Positions 29,019 through 37,700 of a stretch of 64,000 bases of DNA are shown here, piece by piece. Origin of the DNA: Streptomyces agglomeratus (lineage in GTDB: Bacteria > Actinomycetota > Actinomycetes > Streptomycetales > Streptomycetaceae); contig NZ_MEHJ01000001.1 in assembly GCF_001746415.1 (NCBI RefSeq), positions 1,551,001 through 1,615,000 on the forward strand, read 5' to 3'. The notes beneath the pieces are model-generated. The model worked only from the letters and a program-made list of their open reading frames with translations, was not told the DNA's origin and searched no databases. Positions within the stretch are counted from its first letter, which is position 1; each line of letters starts with the position of its first letter. The translations under genes and the position numbers were made by a program.

Positions 29019-29049
29019 GGCGCCCACCGGACCACCGGTGGGCGCCTTT
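29019..29049 (+). terminator. Intrinsic terminator of the aldo/keto reductase gene
   Basis: A perfect 12-base stem (29019-29030 with 29035-29046), a four-base loop ACCA and a short TTT tail, 28 bases after the stop codon. Confidence 0.85.
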
Positions 29050-29130
29050 CGCCCTGAGCGGGCCGGAGCCCGGCCCGCCGGACCACCCACCGCCGCCCTC
29101 GACCCCCGACCGCCCCAAGGAGTACGGAAC

Positions 29131-29610
29131 ATGAGCCGCGAACCCGGCAGACCGCGACCCGTCGAGGAAGGCACGTACCGGCTGCGCAATGTCGGCAGCG
29201 GCCTGCTGCTCGAGGTGTACGGCGGCCACACGGGCAGCGGCGCCAACGTCCAGCAGGGCAAGGACACCGGCGCCCCGGCGCAGCAGTGGCAGGTGTCGGC
29301 GGTGCACAGCGGCGGCGCCCTCTACCACCTCGTGAACGCCGCCAGCGGCAAGCGGCTCGACGTGGCCGGCGCCTCCACGGAGAACGGCGCCAACGTCCAG
29401 CAGTGGAAGGCCAACAACTTCGGCGCCCAGGAGTGGCTCATCGAGCAGCACCTGGACGCGCCGGGCACGGTCACCCTCATCAGTTACGTCAGCGGGCTGC
29501 TGCTGGAGGTCGCCGAGGGCAGCATGGACGACGGCGCCAATGTGCGGCAGTGGGAGGACACCGACTCCCCCGGCCAGTGGTGGCAGCTGGAGCCGGTGAC
29601 CACCCCGTAG
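29131..29610 (+). CDS. Ricin B-type beta-trefoil lectin domain protein without signal peptide
   Basis: A 159-residue protein made of one ricin-type beta-trefoil with three visible repeats: YRLRNVGSGLLLEVYGG ... GANVQQ, YHLVNAASGKRLDVAGA ... GANVQQW, and VTLISYVSGLLLEVAEG ... GANVRQW, each ending in a QQW-like motif. These folds bind sugars. There is no signal peptide or catalytic domain, so it is either cytoplasmic or exported by another route. ATG at 29131 follows AAGGAG. Confidence 0.85.
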   Translation: MSREPGRPRPVEEGTYRLRNVGSGLLLEVYGGHTGSGANVQQGKDTGAPAQQWQVSAVHSGGALYHLVNAASGKRLDVAGASTENGANVQQWKANNFGAQEWLIEQHLDAPGTVTLISYVSGLLLEVAEGSMDDGANVRQWEDTDSPGQWWQLEPVTTP

Positions 29611-29632
29611 ATCCCCCGGGACGGCCGGGCCG

Positions 29633-30556
29633 TCAGGCCCGGTGCGCGATGTGCAGCGTGCGCGCCCGCAGCATGAACACGTCGGGGCGCTGCGCCAGGC
29701 CGGCCGCGTCCCGCGCGTCCAGCAGCCGGTCCAGCGTCGCCACGTCCTGCGCCGTCAGCCGGTCGGCGAACACCTCCCGCTGCCGCGCGAAGGTCTCGAC
29801 GACCAGCTCGCGCGCCGCGTCCGGCAGCGGCGCCGGCAGGTCGAGCAGGAAGGAACGGCTGCCGTCCGGGGTCAGACCGGCGGCGGTCAGCAGCGCCCTC
29901 CAGTCCTCGACCTCCGGCTTGCTGCCGGGCAGCTCCTCCCGCATCTGCGTGAACCTCTCGCTCCACGCGACCTCCAGCCGCGCCTCCAGGCCCGGCCTGC
30001 CGATCCCGATGTCGCGGGGCAGATGGCGCGGCGACAGCCCGCCCTCGAACAGCGCCACCGTCCCGCCGGGGCGCAGCAGCCCGGCGAAACCGGTCAGTGC
30101 GGCCCGCTGGTCGCCGACGTGGTGCAGCGAGTTGGCCGCCCAGACCAGGTCGGCCTCCCCCAACGAGCCCAGTTCGCCGGGCACTTCGGCGACGAGGGTA
30201 CGTACCCTCTCGCCCAGTCCGGACCGCTCCGCCCGCGCCCGGGCGCGGTCGAGCAGCGCCGGCGTGCTGTCGACGGCCACCACCTCCGCGTCCGGGAACG
30301 CCTCGGCGAGCATGCACGTGATGAGCCCGGGGCCGCTGCCGATGTCCAGCACGCGGCGTACGACCCGCTCCCCCCGGGTCTGCGCGATCCAGGCCGCGGC
30401 CTGCTCGTACACGGGACGGTTCACCTCCGCCTCGTGCTCCAGGTGCGTGGCGAGCGCCTCCCAGTCGAAATCCGCGCCGTGATGGCCGTGGTCGTGGCTG
30501 TGCTCGTGAGTGTGGTCGTGGCCCTGCGTGTCGTGGGTGCTGTGGCTTCGCGTCAT
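29633..30556 (-). CDS. Class I SAM-dependent methyltransferase with a His-rich N-terminus
   Basis: A 307-residue methyltransferase with SAM-binding motifs VLDIGSGPGLITCMLAEAFP (motif I), AVDSTP, ADLVWAANSLHHVGD and LLRPGGTVALFEGG. The first 30 residues are unusual: about ten His among Asp, Glu, Thr and Gly, which could bind metal. Its ATG overlaps the stop of the AraC-type regulator gene, so the two are coupled. The frame runs on upstream through the regulator gene but that is not coding. The substrate is unknown. Confidence 0.85.
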   Translation of the reverse strand: MTRSHSTHDTQGHDHTHEHSHDHGHHGADFDWEALATHLEHEAEVNRPVYEQAAAWIAQTRGERVVRRVLDIGSGPGLITCMLAEAFPDAEVVAVDSTPALLDRARARAERSGLGERVRTLVAEVPGELGSLGEADLVWAANSLHHVGDQRAALTGFAGLLRPGGTVALFEGGLSPRHLPRDIGIGRPGLEARLEVAWSERFTQMREELPGSKPEVEDWRALLTAAGLTPDGSRSFLLDLPAPLPDAARELVVETFARQREVFADRLTAQDVATLDRLLDARDAAGLAQRPDVFMLRARTLHIAHRA

Positions 30557-31545
30557 GCGTCCACCTTCTCGCCGGACCGCTCCTGCGGCGAACCTTCTTG
30601 CTGTTCCGGCAAAACGGCGCCCCTGCGGTACTCCTGCGGACTGACCCCGCGCACCCGCTTGAAGGCCGCGCTGAACGCGAAGGACCCGCTGTAACCGACC
30701 TGGCGCGCCACCGCGCCCACCGTCGCGTCCGTCTCCCGCAGCAGGTCCGCGGCGAGCGCGAGCCGCCACCCGGTGAGGTACGTCATCGGCGGCTCCCCCA
30801 CCAGGTCGGTGAAGCGGCGGGCCAGTCCGGCGCGCGAGACGCCGGCCTTGGCGGCGAGCTCCGCGACGGTCCAGGGGTGGGCGGGGTCGTTCTGCATCAG
30901 CCGCAGGGCCCGGCCGGCCACCGGGTCCCCCATGGCCAGGTACCAGGCGGGGGCCGCCGCTTCGGGGCGCGAGAACCACGACCGCAGTGCCGCGATCAGC
31001 AGCAGGTCGAGCATCCGGTCCAGCATGACGCTCTGGCCCGGTTCGTCCCGGCTGATCTCGTCCTCCAGGGCCGGCAGCAGCGGACAGTTCCACAGTTCGG
31101 CGGGCAGATGCACGAGCGGCGGCAGCGCGTCGAGCAGCCGTCCGCTGACTTCCCCCGCCATCCGGTACGTGCCGATGAGCATCGCCGACGCGCCGTCCGT
31201 GCTGTCGCCCCATGTCCGTACACCGAGATGCATCGTCTCGGCCAGTGGCTCGCCCTGAAGCGTGCGGCACACCCCGCCGGGCCCGATGAGGGCGCGCGGC
31301 GGGCTGGCCGGGTCGTCGGCGCAGGTGTACGGGTCCGGGCCGCGCGCGATCGCCACGTCACCGGGGCGCAGGAGCACCGGCTCGCCGCCGTCGGGCAGCA
31401 CCCAGGCGTTGCCGCGGCTCGCGCACATGAGCGAGAGCGGCGCCCGGTCCTCGATCCGCACCGCCCAGGGCGGGTTCAGTACGGCCCGGAGGAGGAAGGC
31501 GCCCCGGGCGCGCGGCCCGTCGAGCAGTCCCGTGAGTACGTCCAT
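30553..31545 (-). CDS. AraC family transcriptional regulator
   Basis: A 330-residue regulator: an N-terminal cupin-like sensor (about 1-190; LRPGDVAIARGPDPYTC) and a C-terminal pair of helix-turn-helix units (WTVAELAAKAGVSRAGLARRFTDLVGEPPMTYLTGWRL; GAVARQVGYSGSFAFSAAFKRVRGVSPQEYR). It is divergent from an NmrA-like reductase gene, the usual arrangement for control of that gene, and overlaps the methyltransferase gene downstream. Confidence 0.88.
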   Translation of the reverse strand: MDVLTGLLDGPRARGAFLLRAVLNPPWAVRIEDRAPLSLMCASRGNAWVLPDGGEPVLLRPGDVAIARGPDPYTCADDPASPPRALIGPGGVCRTLQGEPLAETMHLGVRTWGDSTDGASAMLIGTYRMAGEVSGRLLDALPPLVHLPAELWNCPLLPALEDEISRDEPGQSVMLDRMLDLLLIAALRSWFSRPEAAAPAWYLAMGDPVAGRALRLMQNDPAHPWTVAELAAKAGVSRAGLARRFTDLVGEPPMTYLTGWRLALAADLLRETDATVGAVARQVGYSGSFAFSAAFKRVRGVSPQEYRRGAVLPEQQEGSPQERSGEKVDA

Positions 31546-31646
31546 GGCCCCACCCTAGGGCGGTGGAGGGACCGCTTGGACGCAGACGTATGGAGTTGAG
31601 CCTTTGAAGCATGGCCCGTCCAGGAACGCGCCGCGAATCTTGGGGC

Positions 31647-32507
31647 ATGACGGAAAACAAGAAGCGGCAAACGGTGTTGGTGACGAGCGGCACGGGGAAG
31701 ACGGGCCGCCGGGTCGTCGAGCGGCTCACCGCTCTCGGCGTGACGGTGAGGGCGGGCTCGCGCAAGGGTGGGGGTGAGGCGCGGTTCGACTGGGAGGACG
31801 AGTCGACCTGGGGTCCGGCTCTGCGCGGCGCCGACGCCGCCTATGTGGCGTACTACCCGGATCTGGCGGCGCCCGGCGCGGTCGAGGCGGTGCGGGCCTT
31901 CGGGCGGATCGCGAGCGAGAACGGGGTGCGGCGACTGGTGCTGCTGTCCGGGCGCGGCGAGCCCGAAGCGGTGGCCGCGGAGGAGGCGCTGCGCGCGTCG
32001 GGCGGCGAACTGACCGTCGTACGGGCCGCGTTCTTCGCGCAGAACTTCAGCGAGGGTGTCATGGCGGAGGGCGTCGTCGCCGGGGAAGTGGCTTTCCCGG
32101 CGGGTGAGACGGCGGAGCCGTGGGTGCACACCGACGACCTGGCCGATGTCGTGGTCACCGTGCTCACCCAGGACGGCCACGCCGGTGTGGTGCACGAGCT
32201 GACGGGGCCGCGGCTGCTGACCTTCGCCGAGGTGGCGGCCGAGCTCTCGAAGGCGGCGGGCCGCGAGGTGCGGTACGTCCCGGTGTCGGGTCCGCAGTAC
32301 GCCGGGCTCCTTCAGCGGTACGGGATGCCCGCGCCGGAGGCCGAGTGGCTCGCCGGGCTGTTCACGGCGCTGCTCGACGGCCACAACGCGTCGGTGACGG
32401 ACGGGGTCGAGCGGGTCCTGGGCCGCGCGCCCAGGGACTTCACCGACTTCGCACGGGAGGCGGCGCGGGCCGGCGCGTGGGACGGCCGGGGCGCCCCGGT
32501 GGCGTGA
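31647..32507 (+). CDS. NmrA-like NAD(P)-binding protein (SDR-type reductase or sensor)
   Basis: A 286-residue Rossmann protein starting with TVLVTSGTGKTGRRVVERL; the glycine motif is SGTGKTG. Family blocks are AYVAYYPDLAAPGAVEAVRAFGRIA, RLVLLSGRGE, VVRAAFFAQNFSEG and AEPWVHTDDLADVVV. It lacks the Tyr-Lys pair of classical SDR enzymes, as in NmrA/quinone-reductase-2-like proteins. ATG at 31647 is preferred over 31611 because the family starts close to the glycine motif. The divergent AraC regulator probably controls it. Confidence 0.85.
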   Translation: MTENKKRQTVLVTSGTGKTGRRVVERLTALGVTVRAGSRKGGGEARFDWEDESTWGPALRGADAAYVAYYPDLAAPGAVEAVRAFGRIASENGVRRLVLLSGRGEPEAVAAEEALRASGGELTVVRAAFFAQNFSEGVMAEGVVAGEVAFPAGETAEPWVHTDDLADVVVTVLTQDGHAGVVHELTGPRLLTFAEVAAELSKAAGREVRYVPVSGPQYAGLLQRYGMPAPEAEWLAGLFTALLDGHNASVTDGVERVLGRAPRDFTDFAREAARAGAWDGRGAPVA

Positions 32508-32836
32508 GGACCACCGGGCCGCGCGGCCGTCCGCCTCGGACGGTCCCGCGGCCCGGCTGCGTCCCGTGCCCGCGCCCGGCGCGCCGAGTCCGAAGAGCCG
32601 GCGTCCGGGCGCCCGGCCGGCCTACGTGCCCGGCCTACGGACCCGGACGGTGCCCGTGCGGCTTGCCGTCTCGATGGGCAGGACAGCACGTATCAGTCAC
32701 CGGACCCGCGCTCCCCGTAGCCCGTGCTGCGGGCGTCTCACGCCTCGCCCGTCACTCTGCGCGGGGCGACCAGCCGGTAGCGCGGGTCCGGGCGTCGTAC
32801 ACGGCCGCTTCGGTGTCGTAGTCCGGCGTGCGTGGT
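32508..32836. other. Non-coding stretch with one long hairpin
   Basis: No supported gene. A nested hairpin at 32516-32554 (outer arms GGGCCGCG/CGCGGCCC, inner arms CCGTCCG/CGGACGG) follows the NmrA-like gene and is probably its terminator. The rest, up to the convergent pterin dehydratase gene, shows only short unsupported frames. Confidence 0.6.
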
Positions 32837-33142
32837 TCAGCTCGCCCCGTGGGCCGGAGCGATCTCCTCGACGCGGCGCGCCAGCTCGAAGTCGAGATCG
32901 GTGACGGCTCCTCCCGCGCTGTGCGTGTTCACGGTCAGGGCCACCGTGTTGTAACCGAGCGTCAGGTCGGAGTGGTGGTCCAGCTCATCCTGGATCGCCG
33001 CCACGTGGACGGCCAGCGCGGCGGCCGCGAAATGCGTGCCGAGCCGGTAGGTGCGGGCGATCCGGCTGTCGTCCAGCGACCAGCCGGGAAGTTCGCGCAG
33101 ACGGTCCTCGATCTCCTTCTGCGACAGCGGCTCAGTGGCCAT
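32837..33142 (-). CDS. 4a-hydroxytetrahydrobiopterin dehydratase (pterin carbinolamine dehydratase)
   Basis: A 101-residue protein of the usual PCD length with the active-site pattern HVAAIQDELDHHSDLTLGYNTV and TVNTHSAGGAVTDLDFELARRV. It recycles the 4a-hydroxy pterin made by aromatic amino acid hydroxylases, or acts as a DcoH-type partner. ATG at 33142 follows GGAGGGAG. No hydroxylase gene is in the window. Confidence 0.9.
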   Translation of the reverse strand: MATEPLSQKEIEDRLRELPGWSLDDSRIARTYRLGTHFAAAALAVHVAAIQDELDHHSDLTLGYNTVALTVNTHSAGGAVTDLDFELARRVEEIAPAHGAS

Positions 33143-33310
33143 GGCGAAGCTCCCTCCAAGTTGCGGTGTGCCGATCAGCCTCCCACCCTCCGGTCCCGAA
33201 CGGCGCTCAGGCGCAGCCGTGAATGGGCCGCAGGGCTGAACGGCGTTCTCGCGGCCCCGGCCGCCGTCCGTCAATTCGCGGCCGGTACGGGTCGGTTACC
33301 GTCTTGTGCC

Positions 33311-34120
33311 ATGACAACAGTCGCAGTCGACAAGGGTGTGGGCGCGCTGCTGCGCGGCTGGCGGGAGCAGCGCCGGCTGAGCCAGCTGGAGCTGGCGCTG
33401 CGCGCCGATTCCTCAGCCCGGCACATCAGCTTCATCGAGACCGGCAGGTCACGGCCGAGCGAGGAGATGGTGCTGCGCCTCGCCGAGCACCTCGACGTAC
33501 CGGTGCGGGAGCGCAACGGGCTGCTGCTGGCCGCGGGGTACGCCCCCCGGTACGCCGAGACCCCGCTCGACGACCCGGCGCTCGGTTCCCTGCGCGAGGG
33601 CATCGAGCGGCTGCTGGCGGGGTACGAGCCGTACCCCGCCCTGGTCGTCGACGGTGCGTACACGGTGGTCGCCGCGAACCGCGGGATCGCGATGCTCCTC
33701 GACGGGCTGCCCGAGCACCTGCTCACGCCCCCGCTGAACGCGATGCGGATATCGCTCCACCCGGAGGGACTCGCCCCGCGCATCCGCAATCTTCCCCAGT
33801 GGCGCGAACACCTCAAGGCACAGATGGAGCGCCAGATCGCGCTGGCCAGGTCGCCGGCGCTGCGTGCGGTGTACGAGGAGGTGTCGGCCTATCCCGTACC
33901 CGAGCCGCGGGCGGGGGAAGCGCCGCTTCCCGAGGACCCGCCGTACCCCTACTTCGCGCTGCCACTCCGGATCGAGCACGACGGCCGGGTGCTGTCGTTC
34001 GTTTCCTCCATCTCCACCTTCAACACGCCGATGGATGTGACGGTCGCCGAGCTGGCCATCGAGACGTTCCTCCCGGCCGACCCGGCGACGGTCAAGTACC
34101 TCCAGTCGCTGGCCCCCTGA
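33311..34120 (+). CDS. XRE helix-turn-helix regulator with MmyB-like ligand-binding domain
   Basis: A 269-residue regulator. Residues about 8-62 are an XRE helix-turn-helix (LRGWREQRRLSQLELALRADSSARHISFIETGRSRP) and about 95-265 the MmyB-like PAS-type domain (YEPYPALVVDGAYTVVAANRGIAMLL; LRIEHDGRVLSFVSSISTFNTPMDVTVAELAIETFLPAD). Such proteins often control a neighbouring dehydrogenase or ester-hydrolase gene; here the nearest genes are the divergent pterin dehydratase and a convergent membrane protein. No ribosome site is seen before the ATG, so it may be leaderless. Confidence 0.87.
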   Translation: MTTVAVDKGVGALLRGWREQRRLSQLELALRADSSARHISFIETGRSRPSEEMVLRLAEHLDVPVRERNGLLLAAGYAPRYAETPLDDPALGSLREGIERLLAGYEPYPALVVDGAYTVVAANRGIAMLLDGLPEHLLTPPLNAMRISLHPEGLAPRIRNLPQWREHLKAQMERQIALARSPALRAVYEEVSAYPVPEPRAGEAPLPEDPPYPYFALPLRIEHDGRVLSFVSSISTFNTPMDVTVAELAIETFLPADPATVKYLQSLAP

Positions 34121-34131
34121 GCGGCGGCCGC

Positions 34132-34545
34132 TCATCCCCGGGCGCGCAGCGCGAGGTGCTGGAGCCCGGCGAAACCGGCGACGGTCGCGGCCTGCACCGG
34201 GATCCAGAACGTCCCGGCCGTCGTCGGTGAGAACCAGAACACGAGCGCGGCGAGACCGGCCACGGCCCAGGCCAGGTTCGCCTCAATGACGGCCTTGACG
34301 GGGAGTGCGGCGGGCTCCGGCCGGGTGGCGAGGTACCCGACCCCGGCCCCGAAGGCCACGAGGAACAGCCCGAGCCCGAGGAGCAGCCCCGACCCGACCC
34401 CCAGCAGCCTTCCGACGGGGCCGGAGGCGGCGGCGTACACGAGCCCGTTGGTGGTGGTGACGACGGCGTCGAGCGCGAGGAAGCGGCGCAGCATCGTCCG
34501 GGGGTCGGTGGTCCGGGACAGGTTGGCGAGCAGGGTTGCGGACAT
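34132..34545 (-). CDS. Small integral membrane protein of unknown function
   Basis: A 137-residue protein with four predicted membrane spans (about 22-42, 47-71, 83-104 and 112-132). It begins MSATLLANLSRTTDPRTMLRRFLALDA, a beginning I associate with a recurring actinomycete family, but no function is known. It is convergent with the XRE regulator gene, 11 bases apart. The 195 bp between it and the CHAT gene has no gene. Confidence 0.75.
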   Translation of the reverse strand: MSATLLANLSRTTDPRTMLRRFLALDAVVTTTNGLVYAAASGPVGRLLGVGSGLLLGLGLFLVAFGAGVGYLATRPEPAALPVKAVIEANLAWAVAGLAALVFWFSPTTAGTFWIPVQAATVAGFAGLQHLALRARG

Positions 34546-34740
34546 GGCGGATCAGCCTCCGTCGAGGTCGTACGGGCTGGAAGGGCCCGGGGCCCGGGCG
34601 GAGTGCGCCGCCCGGCCCCCGGTGACCACAACGATGCCGCGCCCGCGCGAGGGCGTCGATTACTCCGGAGGTAATGCCGGATGAAGCGGGGGTCACAGGT
34701 CGCAGCACTCAGGCGCAGCCACAGGCCGGCTACGGAGCTC

Positions 34741-37700
34741 TCAGACGCCGAGGTGGGAGAAGGCGGCCCAGTCGCTGACGTGGGCGAAGGACCGTTCACG
34801 GGGCGGTTTGCGGATCAGTGCCCGCCACATGGTGCGTGCGGCTTCGGCCGGGAGGAGGCTGTGGTCACAGTCTTTCAGGGTGTCCGCCTTCTCCTGGTTG
34901 GTCGTATCCCGCACCCAGCGCTGGGCGGCCCTGAGAGCGGCGGCAGGGGTGGAACCGCCGGCGGCAAGGGCCTGATGAAATCGCGTCATCAGGAGGCAGG
35001 TCGCGAGCTCGCGCACCGCCCACTGGCTGGCGATGACGCCGGCAACGCCGGCTTGGAGCAGTCCCGTCGGGAGACTGACCGCTTCATCAGGGAGTTCCAG
35101 TCCCGGGACCTGGCTCTCACAGGCCGACAGGACGGCCAGGCGTACTCCACCCGTGCCGTCACCGGTCAGGCGCAGGCGCAGTAGCTCGCCGAGAGAGAGC
35201 GGCTCGTCACCCGCCAGGATCAGGGCGCTGAGCAACGGCTCGCTGAGGTTCGCGACACCGTGGCAGGCGAAGTGGTGCACAGGGTAATCGGCCAGGACGG
35301 CGGTGACACCGGACACGCTGGCGTCACCGTGCCGCAGCCCGGTGGATATGGCGAAGCACTGCTGAGCGGCCGCCACCTCCGCGTCGGCGAAGGCCGGCGG
35401 GTCCTGCTTGGTCGGACGGGGGTCATGAACGCTCAGCAGCGCACCGAGGGGCACCCGGTCGGCGATCTCCTTCGCGGTACGCAGACTGCGCGCGTTCGGC
35501 GCGTAGCTCAGCACGCAGTCGTCCATGGCGTACCTGCGGGCCACCGGGCGTGAATCGTCGGGCGTCCACGCCGCGTGCAGGGGGAGCAGCCCGAGATGCC
35601 CCACGGGGACGAGCACGGCTTCCGCTCCCCGTCCCAGCGCGCCGGTCACTGAGCCCATCGCGGCATCCCAGAGCCACGCCGTGACGGCGTCCAGCCTTCC
35701 TCGCCAGGCATCAGGGTCCTGCTTCCGCCCGTCGTGCGCCTCACGGAGGTCGCTGACCCTCCGCACCACATCGCCCTCGGTCAGGTGCGGCAGCCAGGCC
35801 GTTTCGACGGCACCGTCCGTCCCGACGAGCAGAGCGACGCCACCGGCGTCCGTAGCCACGAGATACACCAGCGGAACGTCCCGCGCCGCGTCGGCGATGT
35901 CAGCGAAAACGGTAGGCAGGAGGAAATCCGGCCGGATCCGGCGGATCTCCGCGATGGACGCATCGAGTTCCAGGCGCGTTCGCCGCAGTACGTCCTCGTC
36001 CCGGGCTGCCGGAACCGGAGCTGTGCCGGTTGCCGCAGCACTCTCCCAGGCGCGCAACCGGTCCGACCAGTCGTCGTTTGCCTGCCGGTACCGGCTTACC
36101 AGTTCACCGTGGCCGCCGGCGACCAAGTCGTCGAACTGGGCCCTGTCACGCTCCAGCACCTCGCTCAGCTGAAGGGCGAGGCCGCGCTCCACCGCGACCA
36201 CAGCCTCCTCCGATGCGCCCGTCATGGCTCTCGCATACGCGGCACGGGCGGGGATGCCTCTGGCCATGCGCAGCCAGTGCTCCTTGTGGCGGCGACCGAA
36301 CTGGGTCTCGAAGAGCTGGGTCATCGCCTGAAAGGCGATGTCGCACGCTTCCGTCGCATCGGACCAGGCTCCCTCGTCGAAGACCCAACACGTCCAGTCC
36401 CGCGCCATGAACAGAGTGGCACCCGGCTGTGAGCCCAATCCGGCGCTGCATCCGGTGCGGTACAGCTCCAGCGCACGCTCCCGGTCCCCGCGTCGGCCCA
36501 TTTGCAGGTAGCGGGTCCGGTGCAGGCCGGCCAGTCCCATCACGGAGTTCGGCCGGTTGATCCAGTCTGCCGTCATCCCGGTGAGGGCGTCATCGATGAG
36601 CCGCACCGCGCGGTCGACGTCGGCGATGTCCCGCAAGCGCTCGTACCGCGCCTGGAGCCCGCCGGCAAGATTGACCAGGAACCTGGGCCGGTCTGTGCTG
36701 CCCGGCGGTGCGACCTCGATGGACTGCTCGAAGACCTGGATGCCCCGGACGAGATCTGCCAGGTCGCTGCTGTGCGCGTAGCGGTCCATGAGAGCGGCGC
36801 CGTAGTTGTTGAGCATCGTGCCTGGTGACACAGTGTCAGACTGGGCCAAGTCAGGGCCGAAGGCCTCCTCGTACGCGGCGACGGCGCGATGGATGTCCCG
36901 CGGGTCGAACGCAATCCGGAAGCGGTCGCGCAGGGCGATCCCAAGGGTGTTGAGAGCAGTGACGGACTTCTTTCCTCCTCTCGAGGGGGTGTTCAGGACC
37001 AGATCCATCGTGGCGATCGACCGGTCGAGGTCGTAAAGGCTGCCGGTACGGCCGTACTTGTCCCAGAGGGCGAGACCGAAGTTCGTGTTGATCTCCGCGT
37101 ACGTGGCGGCTGTGGGGTCGAGGTGCGAGAGTGCCTCCTTGTAGCAATCGATCGCCTCGTCCAGATCTGCCGCGTCACCCCGGCGAACATAACGGTCGCG
37201 CAGGCATGCTCCCAAGAGGCTGAGCGCCTGCGCGTAGGCGTCGTCGCGGACCTGTTGCTGACCGACGGTCTCCCGCAGAAGAGAGATGGCACGCTCGAGC
37301 AGGCTGTCGTCGCCACTGGGCACGTACGACATCCACAGAGCCTGCGCCAGCATCGCCGCCGTACGGCGCCGGCGGGCAGAGCCCGGCTCCGCGCGAGTCA
37401 ATTCGGCGTCGAGGGTGGCGACCGCCTCGCGCAGTGCCGCGGGGTCGCCGTCTGCGGCGTAGCGGAGATCGAGCACATCGGCGAGGCGGTGGGACAGCCT
37501 GGACTGGAGATGGGGCACATCGCCGGCGGAACGCAGTTCTTTCTGCAGAGCGCGCATACTCTCGAGATCATCGGGCCGCCCGAGCGCCCGGTAGCGCACG
37601 GCGGTGCCGGCATGGAGCGCCTCCAGCGCGCTGATCCTTTCGAAAGCGCCGCGCACGGCGGTGGTGGCTGCGGTGAGCACTTCCACGGCCCGGTCGAGGT

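Noticed and set aside
30557..31270. Upstream in-frame extension of the methyltransferase
   Set aside because: It lies inside the AraC-type regulator gene, whose frame has clear domains, and the overlap ATGA marks the true start at 30556.
32508..32836. A short gene in the gap before the pterin dehydratase
   Set aside because: Frames there lack start, ribosome site or known motif; only a hairpin is convincing.
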